In this document: in pieces, positions 1 through 8,455 of the stretch | How positions within the stretch are numbered: position 1 is the stretch's first letter | How the letters are laid out: every line of letters starts with the position of its first letter | Source: Pontixanthobacter sp. CEM42 | GTDB taxonomy: Bacteria > Pseudomonadota > Alphaproteobacteria > Sphingomonadales > Sphingomonadaceae | DNA: 64,000 nt | Reading direction: 5' to 3' | NCBI RefSeq assembly: GCF_017812015.1 | Contig: NZ_JADQTN010000001.1 | Span: 1,032,501-1,096,500 of the forward strand | Notes under the pieces: generated by a model | What the model was told of the DNA's origin: nothing | Databases searched by the model: none | Seen by the model: the letters and a program-made list of their open reading frames with translations, nothing else | Made by a program: the position numbers and the translations under genes

Positions 1-397
1 CCAAATGGGCCAGCTCAACCTGCAAACGCCCTTCAGCCGTCGCCGCACGCTCGCCAAATATCTCTAGGATTAGACCCGTACGGTCGATCACTTTGCGTTT
101 GAGGCGATCTTCAAGGTTCCGCTGCTGGATCGGCGACAATGCACCATCGACAACAACCAGCTCTGCTTCCTCAAATTCGCAAGCGGCCTGAATATTGTCC
201 ACTTGCCCGGAGCCGAACAAAGTATTTGGTTTTACATCACGCACCGGGATGATCTGTGACGTCACGACTTCAATGCCGATAGCCAGCGCCAGGCCGCACG
301 CTTCCTCAAGCCGCGCCTCGGCGTCGAGATCGTAGCTTTGCGACCGGATGTCCGGGCACACAACGATAGCCCGCGCACCGCGCGAGACTTCGCCCAT
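1..397 (-). CDS. hflX: GTPase HflX, N-terminal part (gene runs off the left edge)
   Basis: Only the first ~130 codons lie in the window. The translation carries the HflX N-terminal signature: a short variable leader, then a stretch on alternate naming of a product (IVVCPDIRSQ), the segment PNTLFGSGQVDNI, and ELVVVDGALSPIQQRNLEDR followed by KVIDRTGLILEIFGERA. This is the nucleotide-binding glycine-containing HflX domain that precedes the G domain. In the family, HflX is a ribosome-associated GTPase involved in splitting stalled or heat-damaged ribosomes. The chosen ATG at 397 overlaps no other gene and lies 17 bp after the hfq stop. No Shine-Dalgarno is visible, so coupling to hfq is likely and an upstream non-ATG start cannot be excluded. 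Confidence 0.9.
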   Translation of the reverse strand, partial: MGEVSRGARAIVVCPDIRSQSYDLDAEARLEEACGLALAIGIEVVTSQIIPVRDVKPNTLFGSGQVDNIQAACEFEEAELVVVDGALSPIQQRNLEDRLKRKVIDRTGLILEIFGERAATAEGRLQVELAHL

Positions 398-414
398 CAG
401 ATCATCGTCAAAAC

Positions 415-969
415 TCAGTCGTCTTCGCCTTCCCAATCGCCTGAAAGGTCGACTGGTTTATCGGGCTGGATCGTCGACACAGCGTGCTTGTAAGCAAGTT
501 GAACAAAGCCATCGCGCTCCAGCAGCATGCAGAACAGATCGTATGCCGCTATCGAACCTTGCAGCATTACGCCGTTCACCAAGAACATCGTCACTTGCGC
601 GTCTTCATCGCGAACACTGCTCAGGAATACATCCTGCAACAACCGCTGCTTGCGGTTGCTTTCGGTGCTCGAGAACTGGCTCGCATCCATTGGCTGACCG
701 GGCATGATGGTCGAGATCGCATGTTTGTAGACAAGCTGGGTCTGGCCATCACGGCGCAGCAGGATCGAGAAATTGTCAAACCATGTCACGATACCCTGCA
801 GCTTCACGCCTTTCACAAGGAACATTGTGACAGGAATCTTGTTCTTCCGAAGCAGGTTCAGGAATGCATCCTGCAAATTCGCCTGATTTGCAGCCTTCGA
901 TGATTTCGCAGTCTCTGGTTCCGCTTTTTTCGCTGAAACACGCGCAGAAAGGGTGCGTCCTTCGGACAT
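415..969 (-). CDS. hfq: Tandem (two Sm-domain) RNA chaperone Hfq
   Basis: The 184-residue product contains two Hfq/Sm folds in one chain instead of the usual single ~70-residue domain. Copy 1 (about residues 28-92) has [20 protein letters not shown], then [12 protein letters not shown] and YKHAISTI. Copy 2 (about 103-178) has [20 protein letters not shown], then [12 protein letters not shown] and [10 protein letters not shown]. Both keep the Sm2 YKHA-STI core. The first 25 residues are basic and Ala/Lys-rich. Hfq binds sRNAs and mRNAs as a hexamer; a tandem protein could form the ring as a trimer (inference). The start at 969 is preferred over the in-frame ATG at 981 because GGAGATAAG sits directly before it. 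It lies 151 bp downstream of ntrX and just before hflX, the usual hfq-hflX order. Confidence 0.92.
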   Translation of the reverse strand: MSEGRTLSARVSAKKAEPETAKSSKAANQANLQDAFLNLLRKNKIPVTMFLVKGVKLQGIVTWFDNFSILLRRDGQTQLVYKHAISTIMPGQPMDASQFSSTESNRKQRLLQDVFLSSVRDEDAQVTMFLVNGVMLQGSIAAYDLFCMLLERDGFVQLAYKHAVSTIQPDKPVDLSGDWEGEDD

Positions 970-979
970 TCTTATCTCC
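970..979 (-). promoter_or_regulatory. Ribosome binding site deciding the hfq start
   Basis: The minus strand reads GGAGATAAG immediately before ATG 969. This purine-rich element overlaps an earlier in-frame ATG at 981, which would have no Shine-Dalgarno of its own. Spacing of GGAG to ATG 969 is six bases, which supports the shorter protein. Confidence 0.6.
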
Positions 980-1120
980 ATTATTGGCGCATGGACTATA
1001 CCCTGCGCAATCTAGCGCATGGAAAACTGGGGGCCACACGCGCCGACCTTCAATTGCAAGCTATGATCTCGGACGCAGATTTACAATTGGAAAAACACGC
1101 CGGTTCTATGACAAAAGATG

Positions 1121-2503
1121 TCAGCTAGCGTCATTATTCTTTCGATCACCCATACCGAGCAGTTTCAGCTTCCGGTGCAAAGCCGAACGCTCCATCCCGA
1201 TGAAGCTGGCCGTTTTAGAAATATTCCCCGAGAAACGCCGTATCTGAATGCTCAGATATTCACGCTCAAACGTCTCCCGCGCCTCCCGCAACGGCACGCC
1301 CATCAAAGCAGCGATGCCGCCGCCTCCACCCAGTTTCCCCCCGGTGACTTCGCTGGGTAGCATAGAAGGTTCAACGGTTTGCAATTCATCGCGCGGTGTC
1401 AGAATAATCGTCCGCTCAACGACATTGCGCAATTGACGGACATTGCCCGGCCAATCATAGGATTGCAGCGCAGCGAGCGCCTCCTCCGAAATGCCCGGCG
1501 CAGGTATACCCTGCTCTGCTGCATGGCGGGTGAAGAAATGCTCCGCCAACGCCGGGATGTCGTCACGCCGTTCTGAGAGCGACGGGATCGTGACCGGAAC
1601 CACGTTGAGGCGATAGAAAAGGTCCTCGCGGAAGCGCTTTTCCTCCATTTCAAGCTCGAGATCCTTGGCGGTCGAAGACACCACACGAACATCAACACCA
1701 ACCTGACGCGAACCGCCCACACGAACAAAACTCTGTTCGGTGAGCACGCGCAGAATACGGGCCTGCGTCGATAGCGGCATATCCGCCACCTCATCGAGAT
1801 ACAGCGTGCCTCCGTCCGCCAGTTCTAGCAGCCCTGGACGGATCATCTTGCCATTGGATTCTTCACCGAACAGTTCCTGCTCGAACCGCTCCGGCGTAAT
1901 CCTTGCTGAGTTGACGATTACAAATGCGTTTTCGGCGCGCGCGCTCCAGCTATGAAGCAACCGAGCGGCCACCTCCTTACCTGCGCCTGCAGGGCCAGTA
2001 ATGAGTACGCGGCTGCCCGTGCTGGCAACGCGTTTTAGGGTAGCACGAACCTGATTGATTGCCGTCGAGTTACCGGTGAATTCCTCACCCCGCGCAAAGC
2101 CTTTGCGCAGACGGTCATTTTCTCGGCGCAAACGCTCTGTTTCGGTTGCGCGACCAACGAGCAGGAGCAAACGCTCCGCCTCGAATGGCTTTTCGATAAA
2201 GTCCATCGCGCCCCGGCTCACCGCAGAAACAGCCGTGTCGATGTTCCCATGGCCGGAAAAGATAATGACCGGAAGTTCAGGCTCCCGCTGCTTGATCGCA
2301 TCGAGCACTTCCAAGCCGTCCATTTGGCTGCCGTGGAGCCACACATCGAGCAGCACCAGACTTGGCCGGCGTTCATCAATCGCAGCCAGCGCAGTGGTGC
2401 TATCGGCCGCCGTTCGGCAGTCGTAGCCCTCATCGCTGAGCACTCCGGATACAAGATCGCGAATATCACGTTCGTCATCGACTACGAGGATATCTAGCGC
2501 CAT
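1121..2503 (-). CDS. ntrX: Nitrogen-responsive regulator NtrX (AAA+ response regulator without GAFTGA)
   Basis: This 460-residue protein has a receiver domain (ILVVDDERDIRDLVSGVL, phospho-Asp in LVLLDVWLHG, Lys in FIEKPF), an AAA+ domain with an altered Walker A (GPAGAGKE) and Walker B (GGTLYLDEVADMP), and a C-terminal Fis-type helix-turn-helix (NISKTASFIGMERSALHRKL). The loop that normally holds GAFTGA, which contacts sigma-54, is replaced by a sequence around ELFGEESNGKMIRPG. That loss is characteristic of alphaproteobacterial NtrX, which acts without classical sigma-54 activation. The ATG at 2503 is preceded by GGAAAGGAAG; the longer open frame has no such signal. It lies 40 bp after ntrY and forms a two-component pair with it. 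Confidence 0.93.
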   Translation of the reverse strand: MALDILVVDDERDIRDLVSGVLSDEGYDCRTAADSTTALAAIDERRPSLVLLDVWLHGSQMDGLEVLDAIKQREPELPVIIFSGHGNIDTAVSAVSRGAMDFIEKPFEAERLLLLVGRATETERLRRENDRLRKGFARGEEFTGNSTAINQVRATLKRVASTGSRVLITGPAGAGKEVAARLLHSWSARAENAFVIVNSARITPERFEQELFGEESNGKMIRPGLLELADGGTLYLDEVADMPLSTQARILRVLTEQSFVRVGGSRQVGVDVRVVSSTAKDLELEMEEKRFREDLFYRLNVVPVTIPSLSERRDDIPALAEHFFTRHAAEQGIPAPGISEEALAALQSYDWPGNVRQLRNVVERTIILTPRDELQTVEPSMLPSEVTGGKLGGGGGIAALMGVPLREARETFEREYLSIQIRRFSGNISKTASFIGMERSALHRKLKLLGMGDRKNNDAS

Positions 2504-2543
2504 TGCGCTGCTTCCTTTCCAGCTTGATGCTGTTTGGTTTGAG

Positions 2544-4772
2544 TCATTCGGAATCCCCCGGCAGGTCGTCCTGCCCCCCATCAACGAGCGGATCGCGCGC
2601 AAAACGAAGAATAACCTTCGTCCCGCCGCTTTCAGCCGCAGCAAAAGTGATTTCGCCGCCGTGTTCTTCGACGATTTTATTCACGATCGCGAGGCCCAGC
2701 CCTGTGCCCTTGTCGCGCGTGGTCACATAGGGTTCGACAATCCGTTCGCGGTCTTGTGGTAAGCCAACCCCGTTGTCCTGAACCTCGACAGTGACGTTGT
2801 CCTCATCCGCCGATAGCTCGACGGCGATTTTTCCGCGAAAGTCCGGCTCCGAAGACGCTGCCTTCGCCTCAACCGCTTCGACAGCGTTTTTGAGAATATT
2901 GGTCATCGCTTGCCCGATTTGGTGTCGATCGCACGCCATCGACACCGGGCCTTCCGCAGTGCTCTTGATGTCAAAGTCTACACTGGGATGCGCGACCTCT
3001 TGGAGGAACAGAGATTGACGTACGAGATCGAGCGCATCTTCAACCCGGAATACCGGCTTTGGCAGGCGCGCGAACGACGAAAACTCATCGACCATGGTCC
3101 GAAGCTGTGCGACCTGACGCACAATCGTGCTCGTCAAATCATCGAACAGCTCGCCATCGCTCTCGATCTGCCTACGATAGCGACGCTTAAGCCGCTCGGT
3201 CGCCAGCTGGATTGGCGTTAGCGGATTTTTGATTTCATGAGCGATACGCCGCGCAACATCAGACCATGCAGCTCGCCGCTGATCGAGCAATTGGCGGGTA
3301 ATATCTTCAAATGTTATGACCATCGCGCCTGCTGTTTCAGTCAACTTCACTGCCAAAGTCAGCAGGTCGCCATCGCGGTTATAGCTAACGATCCCGCTAG
3401 ACAGCTTCGCGTCGACCAAGGCGGATATTTCAGGCGCCATATCGCGCAGCTGCGATCCGGCGCGATCACTTTGACCATCGGTCAACAGGACATCCTGAGC
3501 TGTGCTGTTCATCAACAAAATCCGGCCATCCTTGTCGGTCGAGATGATTCCGGCGGAAGTGGATTCTAGCAGCGTCTCCATAAAGCCGCGGCGTTGGTCT
3601 AGCTGCTCGTTTGCACCGACCAGATCATCGGTTTGCTTCTCGATTTGCGCAGTCATCCGGTTAAAGGCGCGATTGAGCATACCGATCTCATCGGCCCCGG
3701 TACGTCCTTCGACGCGCAAAGCGAAGTTGCCCGCACCGACTTTGCGCGCTGCAGCAACCAGATCTGTCAAAGGTTCGACTTGACGGTCCGCAAAGCGGAG
3801 TGCGAACCAGACAGCCAATCCTACCAATGCCAAAGATACGAAAAACAGCGCAAGATTGAAGCGTAGTTGAAGAGCGCGCGCGCGAGATGTCAGTACATCG
3901 TAGGCAGCCGAAATCGACTTGGCCCGCTCCCATTGCTGGAACCGTCCGTCCTCGGAATTGCGTGCATTGTACAAGTAGATGCCACTGTCTTCGTCAATTG
4001 CGGTCAACGCCTCGATACGCGCGGCATCGGCAGCGACCACTACTGCTTCGCCCGCGTCTAAGCGAGAGACCTCGGTTTTTGCGTAGTCAGCAGGTAGGTT
4101 ATCCTCGTCTAGATTGATCACAATTGCAGTACGAAATGATCCGTCCGGCACTCGCTGCAAGATCGCCGTCTCGTTAAGTTCACGGCCTTGCATTTGGAAG
4201 TTGTACCAGTCGACGAAATCATCGTCCGAGATGGTGGCCGCCTGCAAATAGAGACGAAGATCGTCTGCCATTGTGATCGTGTGATCGCGCACCTGAACCT
4301 GATTTTGCTCGTAATACCCTTGCGCCAGCTCATTCGCGTTCTCCATCAAACCGCGCGAATTGTCGGAGAACCAGAAGTCGACACCGGACTGGAACAGAAC
4401 GGCGGCAAATGCAGCAACGAGCAGTGTCGGAACTGCCGCCACCATAGAGAAGAAGAACACCAAACGGGTATGGAGGCGTGCAGTGCTGCCTTCTGCGCGT
4501 CTGATTGCCATACGCCGACCGAACAGGACCAACAGCCCCATAGCTGGCAACAGCGTACCGATCAGCAATGTCGCGACTTGCCCGGACGGCAGCAAGCGAC
4601 CGTCAGGTGGCGCGTTGGCGAAGGCAAAATAGGTCGCGATTGTCATCGTGACAAACGCCAGAACCGCTACAAGCTCGAGTACGAGAAAGAAATTCGCACG
4701 CCGTGAGGTGACGACGAAACGACGCCACCATCGCGGGCTCTTGCGGGGTATGGTCAGGGTCGAACCGTCCAT
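2544..4772 (-). CDS. ntrY: Transmembrane sensor histidine kinase NtrY
   Basis: About 742 residues with several N-terminal membrane segments (roughly residues 25-50, 70-90 and 105-130), a periplasmic region, another membrane helix (FNLALFFVSLALVGLAVWFA), a HAMP domain, a PAS domain and a kinase core. The phosphoacceptor is in [16 protein letters not shown]; the ATPase carries NILKNAVEAVE, VQDNGVGLP and GTGLGLAIVNKIVEEHGG. NtrY phosphorylates NtrX in nitrogen and redox signalling. ATG 4772 is used here; an in-frame TTG at 4802 is possible. Neither start has a good Shine-Dalgarno, and an 18-bp dyad directly abuts the ATG. The gene is followed by ntrX. Confidence 0.93.
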   Translation of the reverse strand: MDGSTLTIPRKSPRWWRRFVVTSRRANFFLVLELVAVLAFVTMTIATYFAFANAPPDGRLLPSGQVATLLIGTLLPAMGLLVLFGRRMAIRRAEGSTARLHTRLVFFFSMVAAVPTLLVAAFAAVLFQSGVDFWFSDNSRGLMENANELAQGYYEQNQVQVRDHTITMADDLRLYLQAATISDDDFVDWYNFQMQGRELNETAILQRVPDGSFRTAIVINLDEDNLPADYAKTEVSRLDAGEAVVVAADAARIEALTAIDEDSGIYLYNARNSEDGRFQQWERAKSISAAYDVLTSRARALQLRFNLALFFVSLALVGLAVWFALRFADRQVEPLTDLVAAARKVGAGNFALRVEGRTGADEIGMLNRAFNRMTAQIEKQTDDLVGANEQLDQRRGFMETLLESTSAGIISTDKDGRILLMNSTAQDVLLTDGQSDRAGSQLRDMAPEISALVDAKLSSGIVSYNRDGDLLTLAVKLTETAGAMVITFEDITRQLLDQRRAAWSDVARRIAHEIKNPLTPIQLATERLKRRYRRQIESDGELFDDLTSTIVRQVAQLRTMVDEFSSFARLPKPVFRVEDALDLVRQSLFLQEVAHPSVDFDIKSTAEGPVSMACDRHQIGQAMTNILKNAVEAVEAKAASSEPDFRGKIAVELSADEDNVTVEVQDNGVGLPQDRERIVEPYVTTRDKGTGLGLAIVNKIVEEHGGEITFAAAESGGTKVILRFARDPLVDGGQDDLPGDSE

Positions 4773-4810
4773 CGTTGTATTGTTACAACGGTAGTGTTGC
4801 AAAAATGCAA
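4773..4810 (-). promoter_or_regulatory. Two adjacent inverted repeats in the ntrC-ntrY gap
   Basis: Positions 4773-4790 form CGTTGTA-N4-TACAACG, a perfect seven-base dyad ending at the base before the ntrY ATG. Positions 4797-4810 form TTGCA-N4-TGCAA. The 92-bp ntrC-ntrY gap is the largest within the ntrBCYX run, so this may be an internal operator or, as RNA, a small hairpin touching the start codon. The role is inferred only from symmetry and position. Confidence 0.4.
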
Positions 4811-4864
4811 GAAATAAATGAAGCGAGCGGGATGGGCTTGTGGCTTTCAGGCCGTCAGTCTGTG

Positions 4865-6271
4865 CTATCCACGGGCATAGATCGCCGGATCGATTTCCAG
4901 ATCGACAATCCGTTTTCGCAGCGTATTGCGGTTAATCCCAAGCATTTTCGACGCCTGCAATTGGTTACCGTCGGTCCGCTGCAAAGCCCATTCAAATAGC
5001 GGTTTCTCAAATGCCGCCTGCGCTGCGTGATAAACAGTACCGTCAGCTGGATTGGCCACTTCAAGCCAAGCCCGCAAAACTGGTGCGAAACCGCCAGCGT
5101 TATTCTCTGACAGCGGAGCGATTGCTTGGTCGAGAATTTCACTCACACTTGCGCGATCAATGTTCTCGTCCCGCGCCAGAACGATTAGTCGGTACATAGC
5201 ATTGCGCAGCTCACGGACATTGCCCGGCCAATCGTGCTGTTTGAGCAATTTCAGCGCAGGTTTGTCAATTTGGCGCGCAGGCAAGCCCTCTGTCGTCGCC
5301 AGTTTAAGAAAATGGGTCACAAGCGCTTCTACATCATCACGCCGTTCACGAAGCGGCGGCAGTTCGATCGGGACCACATTGAGCCGGTAGTATAAGTCCT
5401 CGCGGAACGAACCCGCTGCAATCATCGGCTTGAGGTCGCGATTGGTAGCGGCAACGATCCTCACATCGATGGCGATCTCCTGCCGTCCGCCGACCCGCCG
5501 GATCCGGCCTGATTGAAGCGCGCGCAAAAGCCGAGTTTGCGCGTCCAGCGGCATATCACCGATTTCGTCGAGGAACAGCGTACCGCCATTGGCTTGTTCA
5601 AACTTACCAATCGCCTGAGCAACTGCACCGGTGAATGCGCCCTTCTCATGGCCAAACAACTCACTTTCGATCAGATCAGCCGGTATCGCTGCTGCGTTGA
5701 CCGCGACAAATGGACCCGTCTTGCGGTGGCCGAGCTGGTGAATGGCCTCAGCGACGAGCTCTTTGCCAGTGCCCGATTCCCCCAATATCAAAACCGTCAG
5801 ATCGTTCCGCAATACGCGAGTGATCATCCGGTACACGCCTTGCATCGCTTGGCTGCGACCGACCAGAGGAAGCCCGTCACCGGGCTCGTCCATATCGACA
5901 GATGCTTCGGCATTCGAGGCAACCGCTTGGACCACTGCGCGCACCAGTTCTTCCAAGTCGAACGGCTTGGGAAAGTACTCAAAAGCGCCAGTTTCGGTCG
6001 CCCTTACCGCGGTATCGAGCGTATTCTGCGCCGACAGAATGATTATGGGCATATCGCTATGCGCTTGCTGCACCGACGGCAAGCTTTCGATACCATCGCC
6101 ATCGGTCAACATAATGTCCGTGAGCATTGCGGCAAATTTCTGCGCCGCCAGCGCCGCATCACGTTCCGCAATGCTGGTGCAGTGCGTTATCTCGAAGTCT
6201 TCTTCCTCAAGAGCAGCCCTGACCACCGTGGCGATTGCGTTGTCATCTTCGACCAACAGGATGTGACTCAT
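4865..6271 (-). CDS. ntrC: Nitrogen regulator NtrC (sigma-54-dependent activator)
   Basis: The 468-residue protein begins with a receiver domain (HILLVEDDNAIATVVRAAL, phospho-Asp in MLTDIMLTDGDG, Lys in YFPKPF). The AAA+ domain has Walker A GESGTGKELVAEAIH, an intact sigma-54 contact motif ESELFGHEKGAFTGA and Walker B GGTLFLDEIGDMP. A Fis-type HTH closes the protein (GNQLQASKMLGINRNTLRKR). These features define NtrC/GlnG, which activates nitrogen-limitation genes after phosphorylation by NtrB. AGGA precedes the ATG. The ntrB stop lies 20 bp upstream, so the two are co-transcribed. This protein keeps GAFTGA while its neighbour NtrX lacks it. Confidence 0.95.
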   Translation of the reverse strand: MSHILLVEDDNAIATVVRAALEEEDFEITHCTSIAERDAALAAQKFAAMLTDIMLTDGDGIESLPSVQQAHSDMPIIILSAQNTLDTAVRATETGAFEYFPKPFDLEELVRAVVQAVASNAEASVDMDEPGDGLPLVGRSQAMQGVYRMITRVLRNDLTVLILGESGTGKELVAEAIHQLGHRKTGPFVAVNAAAIPADLIESELFGHEKGAFTGAVAQAIGKFEQANGGTLFLDEIGDMPLDAQTRLLRALQSGRIRRVGGRQEIAIDVRIVAATNRDLKPMIAAGSFREDLYYRLNVVPIELPPLRERRDDVEALVTHFLKLATTEGLPARQIDKPALKLLKQHDWPGNVRELRNAMYRLIVLARDENIDRASVSEILDQAIAPLSENNAGGFAPVLRAWLEVANPADGTVYHAAQAAFEKPLFEWALQRTDGNQLQASKMLGINRNTLRKRIVDLEIDPAIYARG

Positions 6272-6291
6272 TGCATATTCCTATTCTGCGC

Positions 6292-7365
6292 TCAGTCGGC
6301 CACGGCCAGATGCAAACGAAAGACGGTCTCGCCAGAGGCATCGTCGCGTTTACAACTCACTCGCCCGCCCATGTCGGTGACCAACTTCTTGACCAATGCC
6401 AGGCCAAGTCCTTGTCCATTCGTTTTCGATGTGACGAAGGGTTCGAAAATATGGTCGCCCAAGCTTTTGTCGAAACCGGGACCATTGTCCGCCACCGAGA
6501 CCTCTATTGGAAGTCGGACCGACCTGCTTAGGCGAAAAACGTTAGATGCTAAGCCACTCACAAAGCGCGTCCGGACGGTGACTTTGGGTTCGTCCTGACT
6601 GGCACACGCATCAACTGCATTGGTCAATAGATTGATCAGGACTTGCTCTAACGAACCGCCGCTTGCCGAGACTTCCGGCAGCGATGGATCGAACTCTTCG
6701 ACCAACTCGGCTCTATCCTTGGCCGCTGCCCGGACGCTGGCCATCGCATTGCGGATCGAGTGGTGAAGATTGATAGCTTCGACCGGTTCCGAACTTTTGC
6801 TACCAAGCTCTTGCATCCGGTCGATCAGACCAGCAATCCGGTCCACCTCGTCAGAGATGATCGTGGTTAGACCATGATCCTTGTCGTCTAATTTGCGCGC
6901 GATTAGCTGGCTGGCACCCCGTATTGCGGCCAACGGGTTCTTGATTTCATGTGCCAATATCGCAGGCGCTTTGAGAGAAGCGTCGGGCTCGTCCGACGAT
7001 TTCATATCGTCTTGCCCTGCGTCAGACAGTGTCAGCACTCGCCATCCTACGTGCGTTGGCAGCGGCGACACGGTGACGTTCAGAAAGCGCGTCTGATCAC
7101 CGATCAATGCGGGCACACCGCGCGCCACCAATTGCGCATCATGATCATCCAGTTTCCCCGCAACTCCGCTTTCGGACAGGTCGATGAGATCATCCAGTTT
7201 CGAACCAACCAGACGCTTGGCACTCCTGCCAAGCATATCTTCAGCAGCATGATTGGCTTCGCTAACAACCAAATCATTATCGAGCAGCAGCATCGCGAAG
7301 AGAAAGCCGGAAATTTGCGCCTGCGCGTCAGGCCGCGCGCTAGACCGCTCGTTGACCATGATCAA
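6292..7365 (-). CDS. ntrB: Nitrogen regulation histidine kinase NtrB
   Basis: This soluble kinase of 357 residues has no membrane segments. A PAS-like domain covers about residues 15-120 ([20 protein letters not shown]). The phosphoacceptor is in [20 protein letters not shown], and the ATPase has [19 protein letters not shown] and [18 protein letters not shown]. This architecture is NtrB/GlnL, which phosphorylates or dephosphorylates NtrC under PII control. Its ATG overlaps the dusB stop (ATGA), indicating translational coupling in the dusB-ntrBC order common in alphaproteobacteria. An in-frame ATG two codons later is an alternative start. Confidence 0.94.
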   Translation of the reverse strand: MIMVNERSSARPDAQAQISGFLFAMLLLDNDLVVSEANHAAEDMLGRSAKRLVGSKLDDLIDLSESGVAGKLDDHDAQLVARGVPALIGDQTRFLNVTVSPLPTHVGWRVLTLSDAGQDDMKSSDEPDASLKAPAILAHEIKNPLAAIRGASQLIARKLDDKDHGLTTIISDEVDRIAGLIDRMQELGSKSSEPVEAINLHHSIRNAMASVRAAAKDRAELVEEFDPSLPEVSASGGSLEQVLINLLTNAVDACASQDEPKVTVRTRFVSGLASNVFRLSRSVRLPIEVSVADNGPGFDKSLGDHIFEPFVTSKTNGQGLGLALVKKLVTDMGGRVSCKRDDASGETVFRLHLAVAD

Positions 7366-8378
7366 GCGGCGCGGCGGTTCATAAAGGGCGTATAGAACCG
7401 TTCTAACTCGCCCAGCACCTGCTCCGGATCATCGATGAAATTAACGTGGTTACGAAACTCGGCTGAACCGTGCATTCCTTTGGTATACCAGCCCAAATGC
7501 TTGCGCGCGACTTTGGAGCCGACTTCGCTGCCATAATGTGCCAGCATGCCTTTATAATGCTCAACCAGCACTTCGTACTGCTCATCGAAGCTCGGGCTGT
7601 CCAAGCGTTCGCCGGTCTGAAGCCAGTGCATGACTTGACCAAGCAACCACGGCTTTCCGTATGCGCCGCGGCCGATCATCACACCATCGGCGCCTGACTG
7701 CTCCAAAGCCGTGGCTGTATCTTCGATCCCGCAAATATCTCCGTTCACAATCACCGGGATGTTCACCGTTTCCTTCACCTTGCTGATAAAGCTCCAGTCA
7801 GCCGAGCCCTTATACATCTGGTTACGCGTTCGGCCGTGGACCGTGATCATTTTTACGCCCAGATCTTCCGCAATATGCGCGAGTTCCGGCGCGTTGAGGC
7901 TGGCATGATCCCAACCCATCCGCATTTTGACCGTCACAGGAACAGAAACAGCCTTCACTGTCTCCTCCATCAGCTTGGTCGCCAAAGGAATTTCGCGCAT
8001 CAAGGCGGAGCCGGCCATACCATTGGTCACTTTGCGGACCGGGCAACCGAAATTGATATCGATGATGGCCGCGCCGCGATCTTCATTAAGGCGCGCCGCC
8101 TCACCCATCGAAACAGGGTCGCAGCCGACAAGCTGCATCGACACCGGCTCTTCGATCTGATCCCAAGCCGCCTTTTGCACCGACTGACGTGTCTCGCGGA
8201 TAGCTGCCTGGCTCGCTATCATCTCGGTGACGTTAAGGCCCGAACCGTAGCGGCGCACCAATGTACGGAACGGAAGATCGGTCACACCGGTCATCGGCGC
8301 GAGCACAACGGGACAGTCGATCCGGACAGGTCCGATTTCAATCGGTTTCAGTGTTGGAGGAGTCGGAAGCGTAGTCAT
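7362..8378 (-). CDS. dusB: tRNA-dihydrouridine synthase DusB
   Basis: The 338-residue TIM-barrel flavoenzyme has the Dus signature: [14 protein letters not shown] near the N-terminus, catalytic Cys about residue 112 in [37 protein letters not shown], and the FMN phosphate site PVIVNGDI and [16 protein letters not shown]. Dus enzymes reduce uridine in tRNA D-loops using NADPH; the NifR3/DusB subgroup is the one found in front of ntrBC. A helical domain closes the protein ([14 protein letters not shown]). The gene overlaps ntrB by four bases and is transcribed divergently from ispDF. A 15-bp palindrome lies just upstream of the start. Confidence 0.94.
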   Translation of the reverse strand: MTTLPTPPTLKPIEIGPVRIDCPVVLAPMTGVTDLPFRTLVRRYGSGLNVTEMIASQAAIRETRQSVQKAAWDQIEEPVSMQLVGCDPVSMGEAARLNEDRGAAIIDINFGCPVRKVTNGMAGSALMREIPLATKLMEETVKAVSVPVTVKMRMGWDHASLNAPELAHIAEDLGVKMITVHGRTRNQMYKGSADWSFISKVKETVNIPVIVNGDICGIEDTATALEQSGADGVMIGRGAYGKPWLLGQVMHWLQTGERLDSPSFDEQYEVLVEHYKGMLAHYGSEVGSKVARKHLGWYTKGMHGSAEFRNHVNFIDDPEQVLGELERFYTPFMNRRAA

Positions 8379-8388
8379 TTGCTCATAT

Positions 8389-8446
8389 GCCTAAAATTTA
8401 GGCAGCGCATAGTGCATTGCAGCATGGGGCGCAAGCAGCTAGCTGC
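8389..8446. promoter_or_regulatory. Palindromes in the divergent dusB/ispDF promoter region
   Basis: Positions 8389-8403 read GCCTAAAATTTAGGC, a perfect seven-base inverted repeat about one central base, ten bases upstream of the dusB start. Positions 8435-8446 read GCAGCTAGCTGC, a perfect 12-bp palindrome ten bases upstream of the ispDF ATG. The whole divergent gap is only 77 bp, so either dyad could be an operator. No known regulator is recognised. Confidence 0.4.
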
Positions 8447-8455
8447 GATCACTCT

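Noticed and set aside
348-707. Plus-strand frame opposite hfq
   Set aside because: It lies antisense to hfq, has a low-complexity Arg/Ser-rich translation and no Shine-Dalgarno. It is a shadow of the real gene.
5513-6598. Long plus-strand frame (361 codons) across ntrC and ntrB
   Set aside because: It is antisense to two well-conserved genes and its translation resembles no protein. Long shadows are expected in this base composition.
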